Source: Rhizobacter sp. Root1221
GTDB lineage: Bacteria > Pseudomonadota > Gammaproteobacteria > Burkholderiales > Burkholderiaceae_C
DNA length: 64,000 nucleotides
NCBI RefSeq assembly: GCF_001425785.1
Contig: NZ_LMDI01000012.1
Coordinates: forward strand, 63,566 to 127,565
Reading direction: 5' to 3'
In this document: positions 1 to 12,026 of the stretch, piece by piece
How positions within the stretch are numbered: the stretch's first letter is position 1
How the letters are laid out: each line of letters begins with the position of its first letter
Position numbers and translations under genes: made by a program
The notes under the pieces: generated by a model
The model's input: the letters and a program-made list of their open reading frames with translations, nothing else
What the model was told of the DNA's origin: nothing
Database searches by the model: none

Positions 1-1242
1 GGGTTCGAGGCCGGCCACCGGGTCCACCAGCTTCTCGCGCAACGCGAGCCGCTGGGCCACGCCGAAGCGGTGCTGCTCGTCGATGATGGCCAGGCCCAGG
101 CGCTTGAACGTGACGTCGGCCTGGATCACTGCGTGGGTGCCCACCACCAGCGCCGCGTCGCCGGACGCCACCGCCTCCAGCATCTCGCGGCGGGCCTTGC
201 CCTTGCGGCTGCCGGTGAGCCACGCGATGCGGATGCCCAGCGGCTCGAGCCAGCCGATCAGCTTGCGGAAGTGCTGCTCGGCCAGGATCTCGGTGGGCGC
301 CATCAGCGCACACTGCCAACCGTCGTTCATCACCACCGCGGCGGCGAGTGCGGCCACCACGGTCTTGCCGGACCCCACGTCACCCTGCAGCAGCCGGTGC
401 ATGGGCACCTCGCGCTGCAGGTCGCGGGCGATCTCCTCCACCACCCGCCGCTGCGCCTCGGTGAGCGTGAACGGCAACGCGCCCAGCAGCCGCTCCTGCA
501 GCCCGCCCGCCACCACCTTGAACTTCGGGGCGCGCTGGTGTTCGCGCTCGCGCTTGGCCTGCAACTGCGAGAGCTGCTGCGCCAGCAGTTCCTCGAACTT
601 GAGCCGCTGCCACGCCGGGTGGGTGTGGTCTTCCAGGTCCATCAGGCTCACGTCGGGCGTGGGCTCGTGCAGGAACCGCAGCGATGCGCGCAGCCCCCAC
701 ATGCCGGCGGGCACGAGCGGGGCGGGCACGATCTCGGACAGATCGGCCCGCTTGAGCCCGCCGGCCACCGCCTTGCGCAGGTAAGCCTGCGGCAGCGACG
801 CGGTGGTGGGGTACACCGGAGTCAGCGCGCTGGCCAGCGGGGTGTCTTCGCCCACCCCCCGGAACGTGGGGTGCACCATCTCGATGCCGAAAAAGCCGCC
901 CCGGGCTTCGCCACGCACCCGCACCCGCTGGCCGGCAGCCAGAGTTTTCTGGTGGTTGGGGTAGAAGTTGATGAACCGCATCACGAGCGTGCCGGTGCCG
1001 TCGTCGAGCCGGGCCACCAGCTGGCGCCGGGGGCGGAACTGCACCTCGCAGTGGGTCACCACGCCCTCTACCTGGGCCGTGTCGCCGTCGCGCAGCGCGG
1101 CCACCGGCGTGAGCCGGGTCTCGTCTTCGTAGCGCAGCGGCAGGTGCAGCGCGAGGTCGATGTCGCGGCGCAGGTCGAGCTTGTCCATCGCCTTCTGCGG
1201 GGCGGATTTTTCCTTCTTGGGCGGTGCGGGGGCCTCGGACAT
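1..1242 (-). CDS. recG: ATP-dependent DNA helicase RecG, 3' end outside window
   Basis: RecG unwinds branched DNA (stalled forks, Holliday junctions) in recombination and repair. The visible 414 residues are the N-terminal part of a protein usually near 690, so the C-terminal helicase motifs lie beyond position 1. The N-terminal wedge/OB-type region is followed by Walker A GDVGSGKT at residues 287-294 and the DEQH Walker B box at 388-391, which is the RecG form of the DExH motif. The start is the ATG at 1242-1240, giving MSEAPAPPKKEK. It is divergent from the lipoprotein gene at 1319. recG beside queA is a familiar betaproteobacterial arrangement. Large open frames on the opposite strand here are composition artefacts. 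Confidence 0.95.
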   Translation of the reverse strand, partial: MSEAPAPPKKEKSAPQKAMDKLDLRRDIDLALHLPLRYEDETRLTPVAALRDGDTAQVEGVVTHCEVQFRPRRQLVARLDDGTGTLVMRFINFYPNHQKTLAAGQRVRVRGEARGGFFGIEMVHPTFRGVGEDTPLASALTPVYPTTASLPQAYLRKAVAGGLKRADLSEIVPAPLVPAGMWGLRASLRFLHEPTPDVSLMDLEDHTHPAWQRLKFEELLAQQLSQLQAKREREHQRAPKFKVVAGGLQERLLGALPFTLTEAQRRVVEEIARDLQREVPMHRLLQGDVGSGKTVVAALAAAVVMNDGWQCALMAPTEILAEQHFRKLIGWLEPLGIRIAWLTGSRKGKARREMLEAVASGDAALVVGTHAVIQADVTFKRLGLAIIDEQHRFGVAQRLALREKLVDPVAGLEP

Positions 1243-1318
1243 GGCGCGATTCTGCCCGTGACGGCGCTGATAGCATGGCGGCGCTCTCCGCGTTTCCACC
1301 TTCCACAGGATCCTTGTC

Positions 1319-1816
1319 ATGACCCAGACCCTCCTTCCCCGCGTGGTGCCCGCCCTTGTCCTGGCCGCCGCCGCGCTGGTGGCCGGTTGCGCCCAGACCC
1401 CGCCCGACTCGACGACGACCACCGTCGACAACTTCTCGAAGATCAAGGCCGCCGGCATCCGCCCGGTGGCCGTGGGCGATTTCCAGTCCGTCAACGACAA
1501 GCGCCCCACCGAGGCCCGTTTCCTGAAGGACACGCTCACCACCGAGCTGCAAGGGGCCGGCATGTTCGACAGCAACGCCGGCGCGTCCATCCAGGGCACG
1601 CTGGTCGATGCCGACATGGGCAAGACGAGCGGCAGCGTGGCCGCCCGGTTCATCGTCACCGTGGCCGGCGGCCGGGTCGTGTACGACCGCGAACTGCGCA
1701 CGTCCAGCACGTGGGGTGCCAACGCCAACGTGACCCGTGAGCAGGGCAACGTCTACAGCAAGCTCGTGGGCCTCCTGTTCATCGACCCGGGCTTCCGCAA
1801 CGCGGTGCCCCGCTGA
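1319..1816 (+). CDS. small outer-membrane-type lipoprotein, unknown function
   Basis: This encodes 165 residues. A signal sequence ends in the lipobox L-V-A-G-C with the modified cysteine at residue 24, so the mature protein should be lipid-anchored. After a Thr-rich linker (TTTT) there is one compact domain containing [13 protein letters not shown] and a repeated polar/aliphatic pattern typical of small beta-rich lipoproteins. I do not recognise the family with confidence. It lies 16 bp ahead of queA and may be co-transcribed, though nothing links their functions. The ATG at 1319 is chosen because it gives a complete signal peptide. Confidence 0.8.
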   Translation: MTQTLLPRVVPALVLAAAALVAGCAQTPPDSTTTTVDNFSKIKAAGIRPVAVGDFQSVNDKRPTEARFLKDTLTTELQGAGMFDSNAGASIQGTLVDADMGKTSGSVAARFIVTVAGGRVVYDRELRTSSTWGANANVTREQGNVYSKLVGLLFIDPGFRNAVPR

Positions 1817-1832
1817 CCGGTCCTCCGTTCCA

Positions 1833-2900
1833 ATGTCCCGTTCCTACACGCTCGGCGATTTCGATTTCGACCTGCCGCCCGAGCTGATCGCCCAGCACCC
1901 CGCGGCCGAACGCAGTGGCTCGCGCCTGCTCGACGGCACCACCGAGCCGCCGGCAGACCGCATCTTCCGCGACCTCCCCGGCCTCCTGAGGGCCGGTGAC
2001 CTGCTCGTGTTCAACGACACGCGGGTCATCAAGGCGCGCCTGCTGGGGGCCAAGGCCAGTGGCGGGTCGGTCGAGGCGCTGGTGGAGCGGGTGCTGCCCG
2101 GCCATGAGGTGCTGATGCACCTGCGTGCCAGCAAGTCGCCGAAGGCCGGTGGCCGTGTGCGCTTTGTCAGCGGCGATGGTGCGAGCCACTTCGACGCCGA
2201 CGTGCTGGGCCGGGCGGGACCGGAAGATTCCTTGTTCCACCTGCGGTTTCCCGGCGAACCGTTCGCCCTGCTGGAACGGCACGGCCACGTGCCGCTGCCG
2301 CCGTACATCACCCACGCCGACAGCGCGGAGGACGAACGCCGCTACCAGACCGTGTTCGCCGCCCGGCCGGGGGCGGCCGCCGCGCCAACGGCCGCGTTGC
2401 ACTTCGACGAGGCCCTGCTGGCTGCGCTCGACGCCCGCGGCGTGAAACGGGCGGCCGTCACGCTGCACGTGGGTGCCGGCACCTTCCAGCCGGTTCGCAC
2501 CGACAACCTGGCCGAACACCGCATGCACAGCGAGTGGTTCGACGTGCCGCAGGCCACCGTGGACGCCATCGCGGCCACGAAGGCGGCCGGCGGCCGGGTG
2601 GTGTCCGTGGGCACCACCACGTTGCGCGCGCTCGAATCGGCGGCCGCGTCCGGCACGCTGGAGGCCGGCAGCCGCGACACGTCCATCTTCATCACGCCGG
2701 GGTTCCGCTTCCACGTGGTGGACGTGCTGGTGACCAACTTCCACCTGCCCAAGAGCACGCTGCTGATGCTCGTGAGTGCGCTGGCCGGACACTCGCGGGT
2801 GATGGCGTTGTACCGCCACGCCATCGACCACCGCTACCGCTTTTTCAGCTACGGCGACGCGATGCTGCTCGAACGCCACGACAACGAGGAGTCCCGATGA
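1833..2900 (+). CDS. queA: S-adenosylmethionine:tRNA ribosyltransferase-isomerase QueA
   Basis: QueA transfers and rearranges the ribosyl group of SAM onto 7-aminomethyl-7-deazaguanine in tRNA, giving epoxyqueuosine. The protein is 355 residues, the usual family length. It opens with [20 protein letters not shown], and carries [13 protein letters not shown], the [11 protein letters not shown] segment and [18 protein letters not shown], all characteristic of QueA. The ATG at 1833 is used; an upstream in-frame extension to 1737 only adds sequence overlapping the lipoprotein gene. The stop codon overlaps the next start (ATGA at 2897-2900). The partner enzyme Tgt is usually adjacent but here lies about 8 kb away. 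Confidence 0.97.
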   Translation: MSRSYTLGDFDFDLPPELIAQHPAAERSGSRLLDGTTEPPADRIFRDLPGLLRAGDLLVFNDTRVIKARLLGAKASGGSVEALVERVLPGHEVLMHLRASKSPKAGGRVRFVSGDGASHFDADVLGRAGPEDSLFHLRFPGEPFALLERHGHVPLPPYITHADSAEDERRYQTVFAARPGAAAAPTAALHFDEALLAALDARGVKRAAVTLHVGAGTFQPVRTDNLAEHRMHSEWFDVPQATVDAIAATKAAGGRVVSVGTTTLRALESAAASGTLEAGSRDTSIFITPGFRFHVVDVLVTNFHLPKSTLLMLVSALAGHSRVMALYRHAIDHRYRFFSYGDAMLLERHDNEESR

Positions 2901-4093
2901 AATGGCTCGTGGCGGGGGCCCTGGCCCTCGGGACGGTGACGGCGGCCAGCGCGGCGCCCTACACGCCGAAGGGCACGTGCGGGGCGTTCCCGAAGGTCGA
3001 CGTCGCGGTGCCCGCCGGGTACTGCATGGCGCTCGTGGCCGACAACACCCGTGGGCTGCGGTTTCCGCGGCGCATCGTCGAACTGGCGCCCAACCGGTTC
3101 TGGATCATCGACATGGGCAACTGGGAGCCCAGGCAGGGCCGCCTGCTCGAGATGACGCTCAACGAGGGTGCGGCCGACCCCGCCGAGCGGGTGCGCATCA
3201 ACACCCTCGCCAGCAAGCTCGATCGGCCCCTCGCGCTCGTGATCGGGCCCGATGGCAAGGCTTACATCGGCGAGGCCGGCCGCATCTGGCGCACCGCCAC
3301 CACGGGCCCGGTGGTGCAGGAGGTGGTGGTCGATGGCCTGCCGTCCGACGGTGCCCACCCGCTGAAGGAAATCGCCTTCGGCCCGAACGGGCGGCTGTTC
3401 ATCAACGTGGGGTCGGCCAGTGATGCCTGCCGCGACGACGGCGGCCGCCAGCCCGCGCCGTGCCCCGAGGTGGAAGGCGCCAAGCCGCGCGCGGCCGTCT
3501 ACGAGGCGGTGCTGGGCGACGGCAGCCCGGCGCTCAAGTCGCTGCGGCCCTACGCCACCGGCCTGCGCAACTCGGTGGCGCTCGCGTGGGTGGGCGGCAC
3601 GCTGCTGCAGGGCGAGAACTCCATCGACTACCCGGAGGCCACCCAGCCCCCCGAGGAACTCAACGTGTTGCGCGACGGCAGCCGCCACGGCTGGCCGTAC
3701 TGCGTGGGCGACCGGGTGCCGGCCCGGGGTTATGAGAAGGCGAACCTGTGCCGCAACACCGAGGCGCCGCTGCAGGGCTGGCCGGCCCATGCGGCGCCGC
3801 TGCAACTGCTGGCGGTGCCCGTGGGCAACCCGAGCCCGTGGGCCGGCCAGGTGCTGGTGGCCTGGCACGGCCATCGGCCCACCGGGCAGCGGGTGATGGC
3901 GATGAAGGTCGACGCCAAGGGGGTGCCTGCGGGTCCGCCGGTGGAGGTAGTGGGCGGTTGGGCAGCCTCACCCGACGTGCGCCCGAAGGGGGCACCCACC
4001 GGCCTCACGGTGGACCGCAGCGGGCGCCTGTGGATCGTCGAGGACCGGAACAAGACGGTGATGCTGGTGCAGCGCGAGCCGAAGCAGCCCTGA
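2897..4093 (+). CDS. periplasmic PQQ-dependent sugar dehydrogenase-like six-bladed propeller protein
   Basis: The 398-residue product has a Sec signal peptide ([20 protein letters not shown], cleavage about residue 20). The mature part resembles soluble glucose dehydrogenase / YliI-type aldose dehydrogenases: repeated blade segments such as [39 protein letters not shown] and [12 protein letters not shown], the last corresponding to the conserved GxRN segment. Many family members bind PQQ and Ca2+, but the substrate cannot be read from the sequence and some relatives are non-enzymatic. Cysteines in the mature region may form disulfides. The start overlaps the queA stop by four bases, implying translational coupling to a functionally unrelated gene. 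Confidence 0.85.
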   Translation: MKWLVAGALALGTVTAASAAPYTPKGTCGAFPKVDVAVPAGYCMALVADNTRGLRFPRRIVELAPNRFWIIDMGNWEPRQGRLLEMTLNEGAADPAERVRINTLASKLDRPLALVIGPDGKAYIGEAGRIWRTATTGPVVQEVVVDGLPSDGAHPLKEIAFGPNGRLFINVGSASDACRDDGGRQPAPCPEVEGAKPRAAVYEAVLGDGSPALKSLRPYATGLRNSVALAWVGGTLLQGENSIDYPEATQPPEELNVLRDGSRHGWPYCVGDRVPARGYEKANLCRNTEAPLQGWPAHAAPLQLLAVPVGNPSPWAGQVLVAWHGHRPTGQRVMAMKVDAKGVPAGPPVEVVGGWAASPDVRPKGAPTGLTVDRSGRLWIVEDRNKTVMLVQREPKQP

Positions 4094-4144
4094 TCGGCCA
4101 TTTGGGCGAATACCCGCGCGCCGGCTTCACGGGGACAATCGCGC

Positions 4145-6460
4145 ATGCCATTCCGCCGCCTCCGATGGGCCTGCCTGCTGCTGTGGTGTGCGCTGGCATT
4201 CGGCGCGCACGCGGCGGAGGTGTTTACACCCGTCGTGTTGCAGGAGGCGTGGTTCCAGGGCGTCGGCGACACGCACGAGACCGCGGTGCAACTGCCCGAC
4301 ACCTGGGGCGCCCGCAAGCGTCCCACCACGGGCAGTGCACGCTACCGGCTGGTGTTCGACCTGCCGTCCGTGCCGGCCGGCGGCCTGGCGGCCCGGTTCA
4401 CCCGCATCAGCTCGACGCGGCAGGTCACGCTCAACGGCCACCTCATCGGCAACGAGAGTTTTGCCGGCAACGAACACGGCATGGCCGACCTGCTGGCGCT
4501 GTCGGCCCCGATGCTGCGGGTGGGCCGCAACGAACTGGTGCTGGACATGCGGTACCGCAACCGGGGTGGCCTGTCCGACGGGTCCATCGCGTTGCCCGCG
4601 GTCCAGCGCGAGGCGCACGAACATGCCCTGGTGCTCGACCGCGAACTCCCGCGCGCCCTCAACATGGGCATGACGGCGCTGTCGCTGTTCCTGCTGCTGG
4701 TGTGGGCCCGCCGCCGCTCGGAAACCACCATCGGCATGTTCGGGCTGCTCGCGTTCCTCGGGTCGCTGCGCAACTACGCGTACTTCGCCGAGTTTTCGCT
4801 GCTGCCACCCCCGGTCACCGACTGGCTGTTCTTCTCGGTGCAGGTGTGGACCATCGCCCTGTTCGCCGGTTTCGCGCGCAGCCTGCAGGTGCCCCGGTCC
4901 CAGCGGCCGTGGGTGGACACCTTGTTGCTGGTGGCAGGCCTCGGTGTGCCGCTGGCGGCGGTGGCCGCCGGGCCCCTCGGGTGGATGCCGTGGATTCGCA
5001 TCGTCGTCTACCCGCTGCTGGTGGTGGGCGGGTTCGTGTCGTCGTGGCTGCTGTGGCAGGTGGCCCGCGTGCGGCGCGATGCGATCCACGTGGTGCTCGC
5101 CATCGCCTTTTCCTGCGTCATCCTGGCCGGGTTGCACGACCATGTGTTCCAGCAGGGCTTGCTGCCGGTGACCCATTCGTTCTGGGTGCCCCTCGTGATG
5201 CCGTTTGCGTTCGGTGTCTACAGTGTGATGACGATGAGCCGGCTGGTCACGGCGGTGGGTGAGGCCGAGCGGCTCAACGTCGAACTCGAGCAGCGGGTGA
5301 CGCAGCGCACGCGCGCATTGCAGAACGCCAACGCCACCAAGTCGCGTTTCCTCGCGTCGGCCAGCCACGACCTGCGCCAGCCGGTGGCCGCCATCGGGCT
5401 GATGGTGAGCCTGCTGCGCGAGCAGATCTCGGCGCGGCCGTTGCAGGCCATGATCGACCGCGTGGACGAGGCCGTGGCGTCCATGGAAACGATGTTGCGC
5501 GGCCTGCTCGACCTGTCGCGGCTCGAGTCCGGCACGGTGCGGGCGCGGCCGGCGCGGGTGGCGCTGCAGCCCCTCTTCGACGCCATCGCGCTGCACGAGG
5601 CCGAGACCGCGGGCCGCAAGGGCATCCGCCTGGTGTTCCGCGCCACGCCGCTCGCGGCCCAGACCGACCCCGTGCTGCTCGACCAGGTGCTGCGCAACCT
5701 CGTCAGCAACGCGGTGCGTTACACCGAACGGGGTGGCGTGCTGGTCACCGCGCGGGCGCGGGGGGCCGGCGACGTGCTGGTCCAGGTGTGGGACACCGGC
5801 ATCGGCATCGCCCCGGAGGACCAGTCCGCCGTGTTCGAGGAATTCGTGCAGGTGGGCAACGCCGCGCGCCAGCGCACCCGGGGCCTGGGCCTCGGGCTGT
5901 CGATCGTGCGGCGCAGCGCCGCCGTGATGGGGCACCCGCTCGGCCTGCGGTCGGTGCCGGGCCGTGGCTCGTGTTTCAGCCTCCGCCTGCCCCGCGGTGC
6001 CGCAGAGCGGCGGGCCGCGGTGCGCGCCGTGCCACACGACCCGGCCACCCGGCCCCTCGACGGCCTGCGTGTGCTGCTGGTGGAAGACGACGATGCCGTG
6101 CGCGAGGGGCTCGCCGCACGCCTCGCGGCCTGGGGCGCCGTCGTTCAGGCGTTCGACGGGGTGCCCGCGCTGCGTGCCGCGTTGCCCCCCGTGGGCGCGC
6201 CGCAGCGGGGTGATTTCACCGACCTCGTCATCACCGACCAGCGCCTGCCGGGGGGCAGCGGCCTCGTGGTCATCGAACTGGTGCGCCAGCGTTGCGGGGC
6301 CACACGGGCCATGGTGGTGACCGGGGACACGTCCCCCGGCGACCTCACGCTGCTGGAGGCGTCGGGTGTGCCGGTGCTGCACAAGCCGTTCCGCACCGAG
6401 GCGCTGCTGGCCGCGGTGTTGCAGGCGACGCAGTCGTCGCCGCTGGGCGAGATCGCTTAG
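4145..6460 (+). CDS. membrane hybrid sensor histidine kinase with receiver domain
   Basis: The 771-residue product has a signal peptide (about 1-24, ending AHA-AE), then an extracytoplasmic beta-rich domain to about residue 165. A block of seven or so hydrophobic segments follows (about 170-370), as in 7TMR-DISM receptors. The cytoplasmic part has a HisKA domain with phospho-acceptor H408 in SHDLRQP, a HATPase domain (NLVSNAVRYT, DTGIGI, RGLGLGLSIV) and a C-terminal receiver with acceptor D698 in ITDQRLPGG and the conserved K in LHKPF. The SHDLRQP box is typical of hybrid kinases that work with LuxR-type regulators. Such a regulator lies immediately downstream on the opposite strand, with overlapping stop codons. 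The signal sensed is unknown. Confidence 0.93.
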   Translation: MPFRRLRWACLLLWCALAFGAHAAEVFTPVVLQEAWFQGVGDTHETAVQLPDTWGARKRPTTGSARYRLVFDLPSVPAGGLAARFTRISSTRQVTLNGHLIGNESFAGNEHGMADLLALSAPMLRVGRNELVLDMRYRNRGGLSDGSIALPAVQREAHEHALVLDRELPRALNMGMTALSLFLLLVWARRRSETTIGMFGLLAFLGSLRNYAYFAEFSLLPPPVTDWLFFSVQVWTIALFAGFARSLQVPRSQRPWVDTLLLVAGLGVPLAAVAAGPLGWMPWIRIVVYPLLVVGGFVSSWLLWQVARVRRDAIHVVLAIAFSCVILAGLHDHVFQQGLLPVTHSFWVPLVMPFAFGVYSVMTMSRLVTAVGEAERLNVELEQRVTQRTRALQNANATKSRFLASASHDLRQPVAAIGLMVSLLREQISARPLQAMIDRVDEAVASMETMLRGLLDLSRLESGTVRARPARVALQPLFDAIALHEAETAGRKGIRLVFRATPLAAQTDPVLLDQVLRNLVSNAVRYTERGGVLVTARARGAGDVLVQVWDTGIGIAPEDQSAVFEEFVQVGNAARQRTRGLGLGLSIVRRSAAVMGHPLGLRSVPGRGSCFSLRLPRGAAERRAAVRAVPHDPATRPLDGLRVLLVEDDDAVREGLAARLAAWGAVVQAFDGVPALRAALPPVGAPQRGDFTDLVITDQRLPGGSGLVVIELVRQRCGATRAMVVTGDTSPGDLTLLEASGVPVLHKPFRTEALLAAVLQATQSSPLGEIA

Positions 6461-7104
6461 GCGCCCAGCCGCAATCCCAGCCGCGCGGCAGCCACCACCG
6501 CCTGCGTGCGCGACGTGACGTCGAGCTTGCGGAAGATGGCCGCGAGGTGGGTCTTCACCGTGGATTCGGACAGGTCGAGTTCGCGGCAGATCAGCTTGTT
6601 CGGTTTGCCGGCCACCAGCAATCGCAGCACGTCGGCTTGGCGAGGTGACAGCCCGGTGGGGTCGGTGTCGCCGGGTTCGGGCGTGACGGGCTCTGCCGCC
6701 GGCCGGGCATGGCCCAGCACCGTGGGGGGCAGGTAGACCCCGCCGGCCAGCACCACGCGCAGCGCCGCCTGCATGACACCCGACCGCGCGGTCTTGGGCA
6801 CGAAGCCCGCCGCCCCGGCGTCGATGGCGGCCAGCACGGTTTCCGGGGATTCGTCGGCCGACAGCACCACCACCGTGATTTCGGGCGCCTGTTCGCGCAG
6901 CCGCCGCAGGCCGTGCAGGCCCGTGCTGTCGGGCAGTGCCAGGTCGAGCAGCACGAGGCCCACGTCTCCTGCCGATGCGATGGCCGCGAGCGCCTCGGCC
7001 AGGTCACCGGCCTGCAGCAGCTCCACCTGCGGGAACCCGTGCGAGATCAGCATCGCCAGGCCTTCCCGGAACAAGGTGTGATCGTCGACGAGAAGCGTTT
7101 TCAT
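6457..7104 (-). CDS. LuxR/NarL-type response regulator
   Basis: This is a 215-residue regulator. The receiver domain begins MKTLLVDDHTLFREGL, with acceptor aspartate D54 in LLDLALP, a central TVVVLSADE segment and the lysine in VPKTA. The C-terminal GerE/LuxR helix-turn-helix contains LSPRQADVLRLLVAGKPNK and LSESTVKTHLAAIFRKL. The start is the ATG at 7104; a TTG at 7113 would add three residues. It converges with the hybrid kinase gene, the two stop codons interlocking in TTAG at 6457-6460. It is the obvious partner for that kinase and is read toward it from a 200-bp intergenic region shared with the lipoprotein gene at 7305. Confidence 0.93.
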   Translation of the reverse strand: MKTLLVDDHTLFREGLAMLISHGFPQVELLQAGDLAEALAAIASAGDVGLVLLDLALPDSTGLHGLRRLREQAPEITVVVLSADESPETVLAAIDAGAAGFVPKTARSGVMQAALRVVLAGGVYLPPTVLGHARPAAEPVTPEPGDTDPTGLSPRQADVLRLLVAGKPNKLICRELDLSESTVKTHLAAIFRKLDVTSRTQAVVAAARLGLRLGA

Positions 7105-7304
7105 GCGGGGCAAGGTCGCGGAGACGGCCGATTATGGATGCAGCCGTCGGCCGAATGGCCGATGCCGGCGGGGGATGCGTTCATCCGTCACACCGATCCC
7201 GGCCACGTGTCCGCGCTGACACAGTCGTGGCAGGCGGATTTCGGTCGGAGTCCGCGTCAGCCAAGGGGCGCCGGGGAGGCGCCTGGATTCACGGAGAACA
7301 CACG

Positions 7305-9722
7305 ATGCAACTGAAGAACCTCTGGGCGGCCCTCGCGGTCGCGGGCCTGAGCGCCGCTTGTGGCGGCGGTGGTGGTGGCGGTGACAGCGTCCCGGCCGAC
7401 AATGGCACGAGCGTCTCGCTCGCCGGCGTGGCGGCCAAGGGTGTGCTGCAGTTCGCGGTGGTGTCGGTGCACCCGGTCAAGGCCGACGGCTCGGCCGACC
7501 TGGCCACCGTGCTCGCCACCATCCCGACCAACGACAAGGGCGAGTACACGCTGCCGTCATTCAACGCCACGCGGGGCACGCCATACGTGGTGCGCGTGAC
7601 CAGCACCACGGACACCCGCGAACTCGACGAAGTCACCGGTGTTCCCGTGGCCCTGCCGGCCGACTTCGCGCTCCGCGCGCTGGTCGTCGCCCCGTCCACG
7701 GGCTCCGCGCCTCTCACGGCCTACGTGAGCCCGTTCAGCGAACTGGCCGCCGCCGCCGCCACGAAGGCCACCGGTGGCATCACTGCCGCCAATGCCACGC
7801 AGGCGCTGTCGAACGTGCGCCAGCTGCTCGGTTTCGACCCGACGACGGTCAAGCCCACGACCATCCAGGACGCCTCGGGCCCCGAGCAGCAGACGTTCGC
7901 CGTGATGCTCACCGCGGTGTCCAAGCTGGCCAACGACAGTGGCCTCGGCTGCACGACCGGCGACCTCGGCGTCCGCACGCAGTGCGTGGTGCAGGCGCTC
8001 GCCTCGGCCACCACGATCGAGTCGACCAAGCCGGGCACCGTGGGTGGTGTCGACGTGGCCGCCACCCTCGTGCAGACCGCCCAGGCCGTGGTTGCCGACC
8101 CGGTGCTGACCGCGGGCACCACCGTGGACGCTGGCACCATCAACACCGTCGCCACGAACCTGCAAGGTGACGGCACGCCGGCCACGCCCGGCAACCTGAC
8201 GGCCATCAACGCCGCCACGGCCTTGTTCACCGGCCTGCGCAGCGACTTCCAATCGCTGTTCAGCCAGGGCGGCGCCACGTCGATCGCCACCGGCGCGGCG
8301 AACCAGGAAGCCTTCAAGTTCCGCGAGGCGATGGACGGTGTGCAAGCGCCTGCCGAGCTGCTCGTCAAGGACGTCGGGGCCATCCTGACGGGCCTCGACA
8401 TGTACAACGACTACCTCGCAGGCCGCGGCCCGAACGGGCGCAACCGCGGCAGTGCCGACGAGATCGCGAACGGCCAAAGCCTGGGCAGCGGCAGCATGCC
8501 GGCCGTGTCGTGCCAGCTGTACACCACGGCAGTCAACGACGTGCTCGCGACCACGCCGGAAGAAGCCAGGTTCATCGGCTGCTCGGCCCAGTACTACGTG
8601 ACGCGCGTGGCGATCAACGGCGGCATTGAGACCACCCGCTGGCGCCACGGCTTTTCGATCGAGCCGGGCGCGAACGGCTCGTTCACGTACAGCACCCGTC
8701 CGCGCCGCACGGTGCAGACCTGCACGACCACCTGCACGCAGACCGCCAACGTGGCGCTGCTGACCTCGGTGACCGGCGCCGGTTCCACCACGCTGACCAA
8801 CGGCCGCATCACGGCATTCTCGATGCAGGGTGACCTCGCCGGTGCGTTCAAGTCCGGCACGAACGAGCTGGCCAACCAGAAGACCACGGTCGACCTGACG
8901 GGCACCCGTACCATCGACGCACAGAACATGTCGTCATCGACGTTCTCCGGCACCGCCAAGTCGTACGACGCGAACGCCGTGCTGCTGGGCACGCTGAAGG
9001 TCAACTCGGGTTCGACGTCGGAGATCCCGGTGTCGTGGGATGCCAACGACAACCTCGTGGCCCGCAACGCCCCCACCGCGGTCGACCCCGCGGGCGGTGA
9101 CCTCGCGACCGGTTCGCTCGACATTCTGTGGACCACGCCGTCGGCCGAGTTCGCCGGGTCGTTTGCGCTGACCGATTCGAGCTGGGACAAGTCCCTGACG
9201 TCGCACATCCCCACGAAGGTCACGCTGAGCGGTTCGCTGCGCAACATCACCGACACCGGTGCGACCGAGTTCCTGACTGGCACGCTGACGGCCGCCGTCA
9301 CCGGCTACGCCAACTACACGGCCAACGCCGTCAATGCAGACACGGCCGCGAACTTCTTCACCACGTCGGTGAGCTTCGCCGGTTCGGTGACGGCCCCCAC
9401 CCGGCCGAAGCTCGAACTGACGGTCAACACCGCCCAGGGCAGCCACGAGGACGGCCCGGCGTCGGTGACGATGCAGTACCGGTCGCTGGTGGCCGGCACG
9501 CCGAAGCTCGTGATCGGCATCGTCGCCACGCGCCAGGCCGACGGTTCGTACACGACGAAGCTCACCGAAGCGGCGTCGAACCTGTCGATGACCTGGGCGA
9601 AGGGCGCGACCGAAGCCGACCTGCTGCTCAACGGCACGGAAGTGGTGGCCAAGCTCAGTTCGCAGACGAAGGTGCTGACCTTCACGGACGGGACCTTCAT
9701 CTCGCTCGACATCGGCCTGTGA
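7305..9722 (+). CDS. large secreted lipoprotein of unknown function
   Basis: This encodes 805 residues. A short signal peptide ends in L-S-A-A-C, with cysteine 19 followed by seven glycines, the Gly-rich tether seen in many Burkholderiales lipoproteins. Around residues 40-125 is a region like carboxypeptidase-regulatory / Big-type beta-sandwiches (GVAAKGVLQFAVVSVHPV). A helical middle follows, with pairs of cysteines (GCTTGDLGVRTQC, VSCQLY, CTTTCTQ), then a long Thr/Ser-rich beta-repeat C-terminus. No enzyme motif is visible. The ATG at 7305 follows a GGAG Shine-Dalgarno about 10 bp upstream. A strong terminator sits just after the stop, so it is probably monocistronic. Confidence 0.82.
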   Translation: MQLKNLWAALAVAGLSAACGGGGGGGDSVPADNGTSVSLAGVAAKGVLQFAVVSVHPVKADGSADLATVLATIPTNDKGEYTLPSFNATRGTPYVVRVTSTTDTRELDEVTGVPVALPADFALRALVVAPSTGSAPLTAYVSPFSELAAAAATKATGGITAANATQALSNVRQLLGFDPTTVKPTTIQDASGPEQQTFAVMLTAVSKLANDSGLGCTTGDLGVRTQCVVQALASATTIESTKPGTVGGVDVAATLVQTAQAVVADPVLTAGTTVDAGTINTVATNLQGDGTPATPGNLTAINAATALFTGLRSDFQSLFSQGGATSIATGAANQEAFKFREAMDGVQAPAELLVKDVGAILTGLDMYNDYLAGRGPNGRNRGSADEIANGQSLGSGSMPAVSCQLYTTAVNDVLATTPEEARFIGCSAQYYVTRVAINGGIETTRWRHGFSIEPGANGSFTYSTRPRRTVQTCTTTCTQTANVALLTSVTGAGSTTLTNGRITAFSMQGDLAGAFKSGTNELANQKTTVDLTGTRTIDAQNMSSSTFSGTAKSYDANAVLLGTLKVNSGSTSEIPVSWDANDNLVARNAPTAVDPAGGDLATGSLDILWTTPSAEFAGSFALTDSSWDKSLTSHIPTKVTLSGSLRNITDTGATEFLTGTLTAAVTGYANYTANAVNADTAANFFTTSVSFAGSVTAPTRPKLELTVNTAQGSHEDGPASVTMQYRSLVAGTPKLVIGIVATRQADGSYTTKLTEAASNLSMTWAKGATEADLLLNGTEVVAKLSSQTKVLTFTDGTFISLDIGL

Positions 9723-9737
9723 CCCAGGCTTGATCCC

Positions 9738-9780
9738 CGGGCGGCCCGGCAGCGATGCCGGGCCGCCCGTTCGCGTTTTT
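9738..9780 (+). terminator. intrinsic terminator after the large lipoprotein gene
   Basis: A perfect 13-bp GC stem (9738-9750 with 9757-9769) encloses the six-base loop AGCGAT and is followed by TTCGCGTTTTT. It lies 15 bp after the stop codon at 9722 and 12 bp before the next start. Confidence 0.88.
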
Positions 9781-9791
9781 CGAGGTGTTCC

Positions 9792-12024
<2,233 letters not shown>

Positions 12025-12026
12025 CC

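Noticed and set aside
380-1552. Long open frame on the minus strand overlapping recG and the lipoprotein gene
   Set aside because: Low-complexity Ala/Arg/Gly translation in the wrong frame; RecG motifs in the neighbouring frame explain the DNA.
1737-1832. Upstream start for queA
   Set aside because: Adds 32 Ser/Arg-rich residues overlapping the lipoprotein gene; QueA proteins begin near the ATG at 1833.
4127-6382. 751-codon minus-strand frame opposite the hybrid kinase
   Set aside because: His/Gln/Arg-rich shadow frame; the plus strand carries all kinase and receiver motifs.
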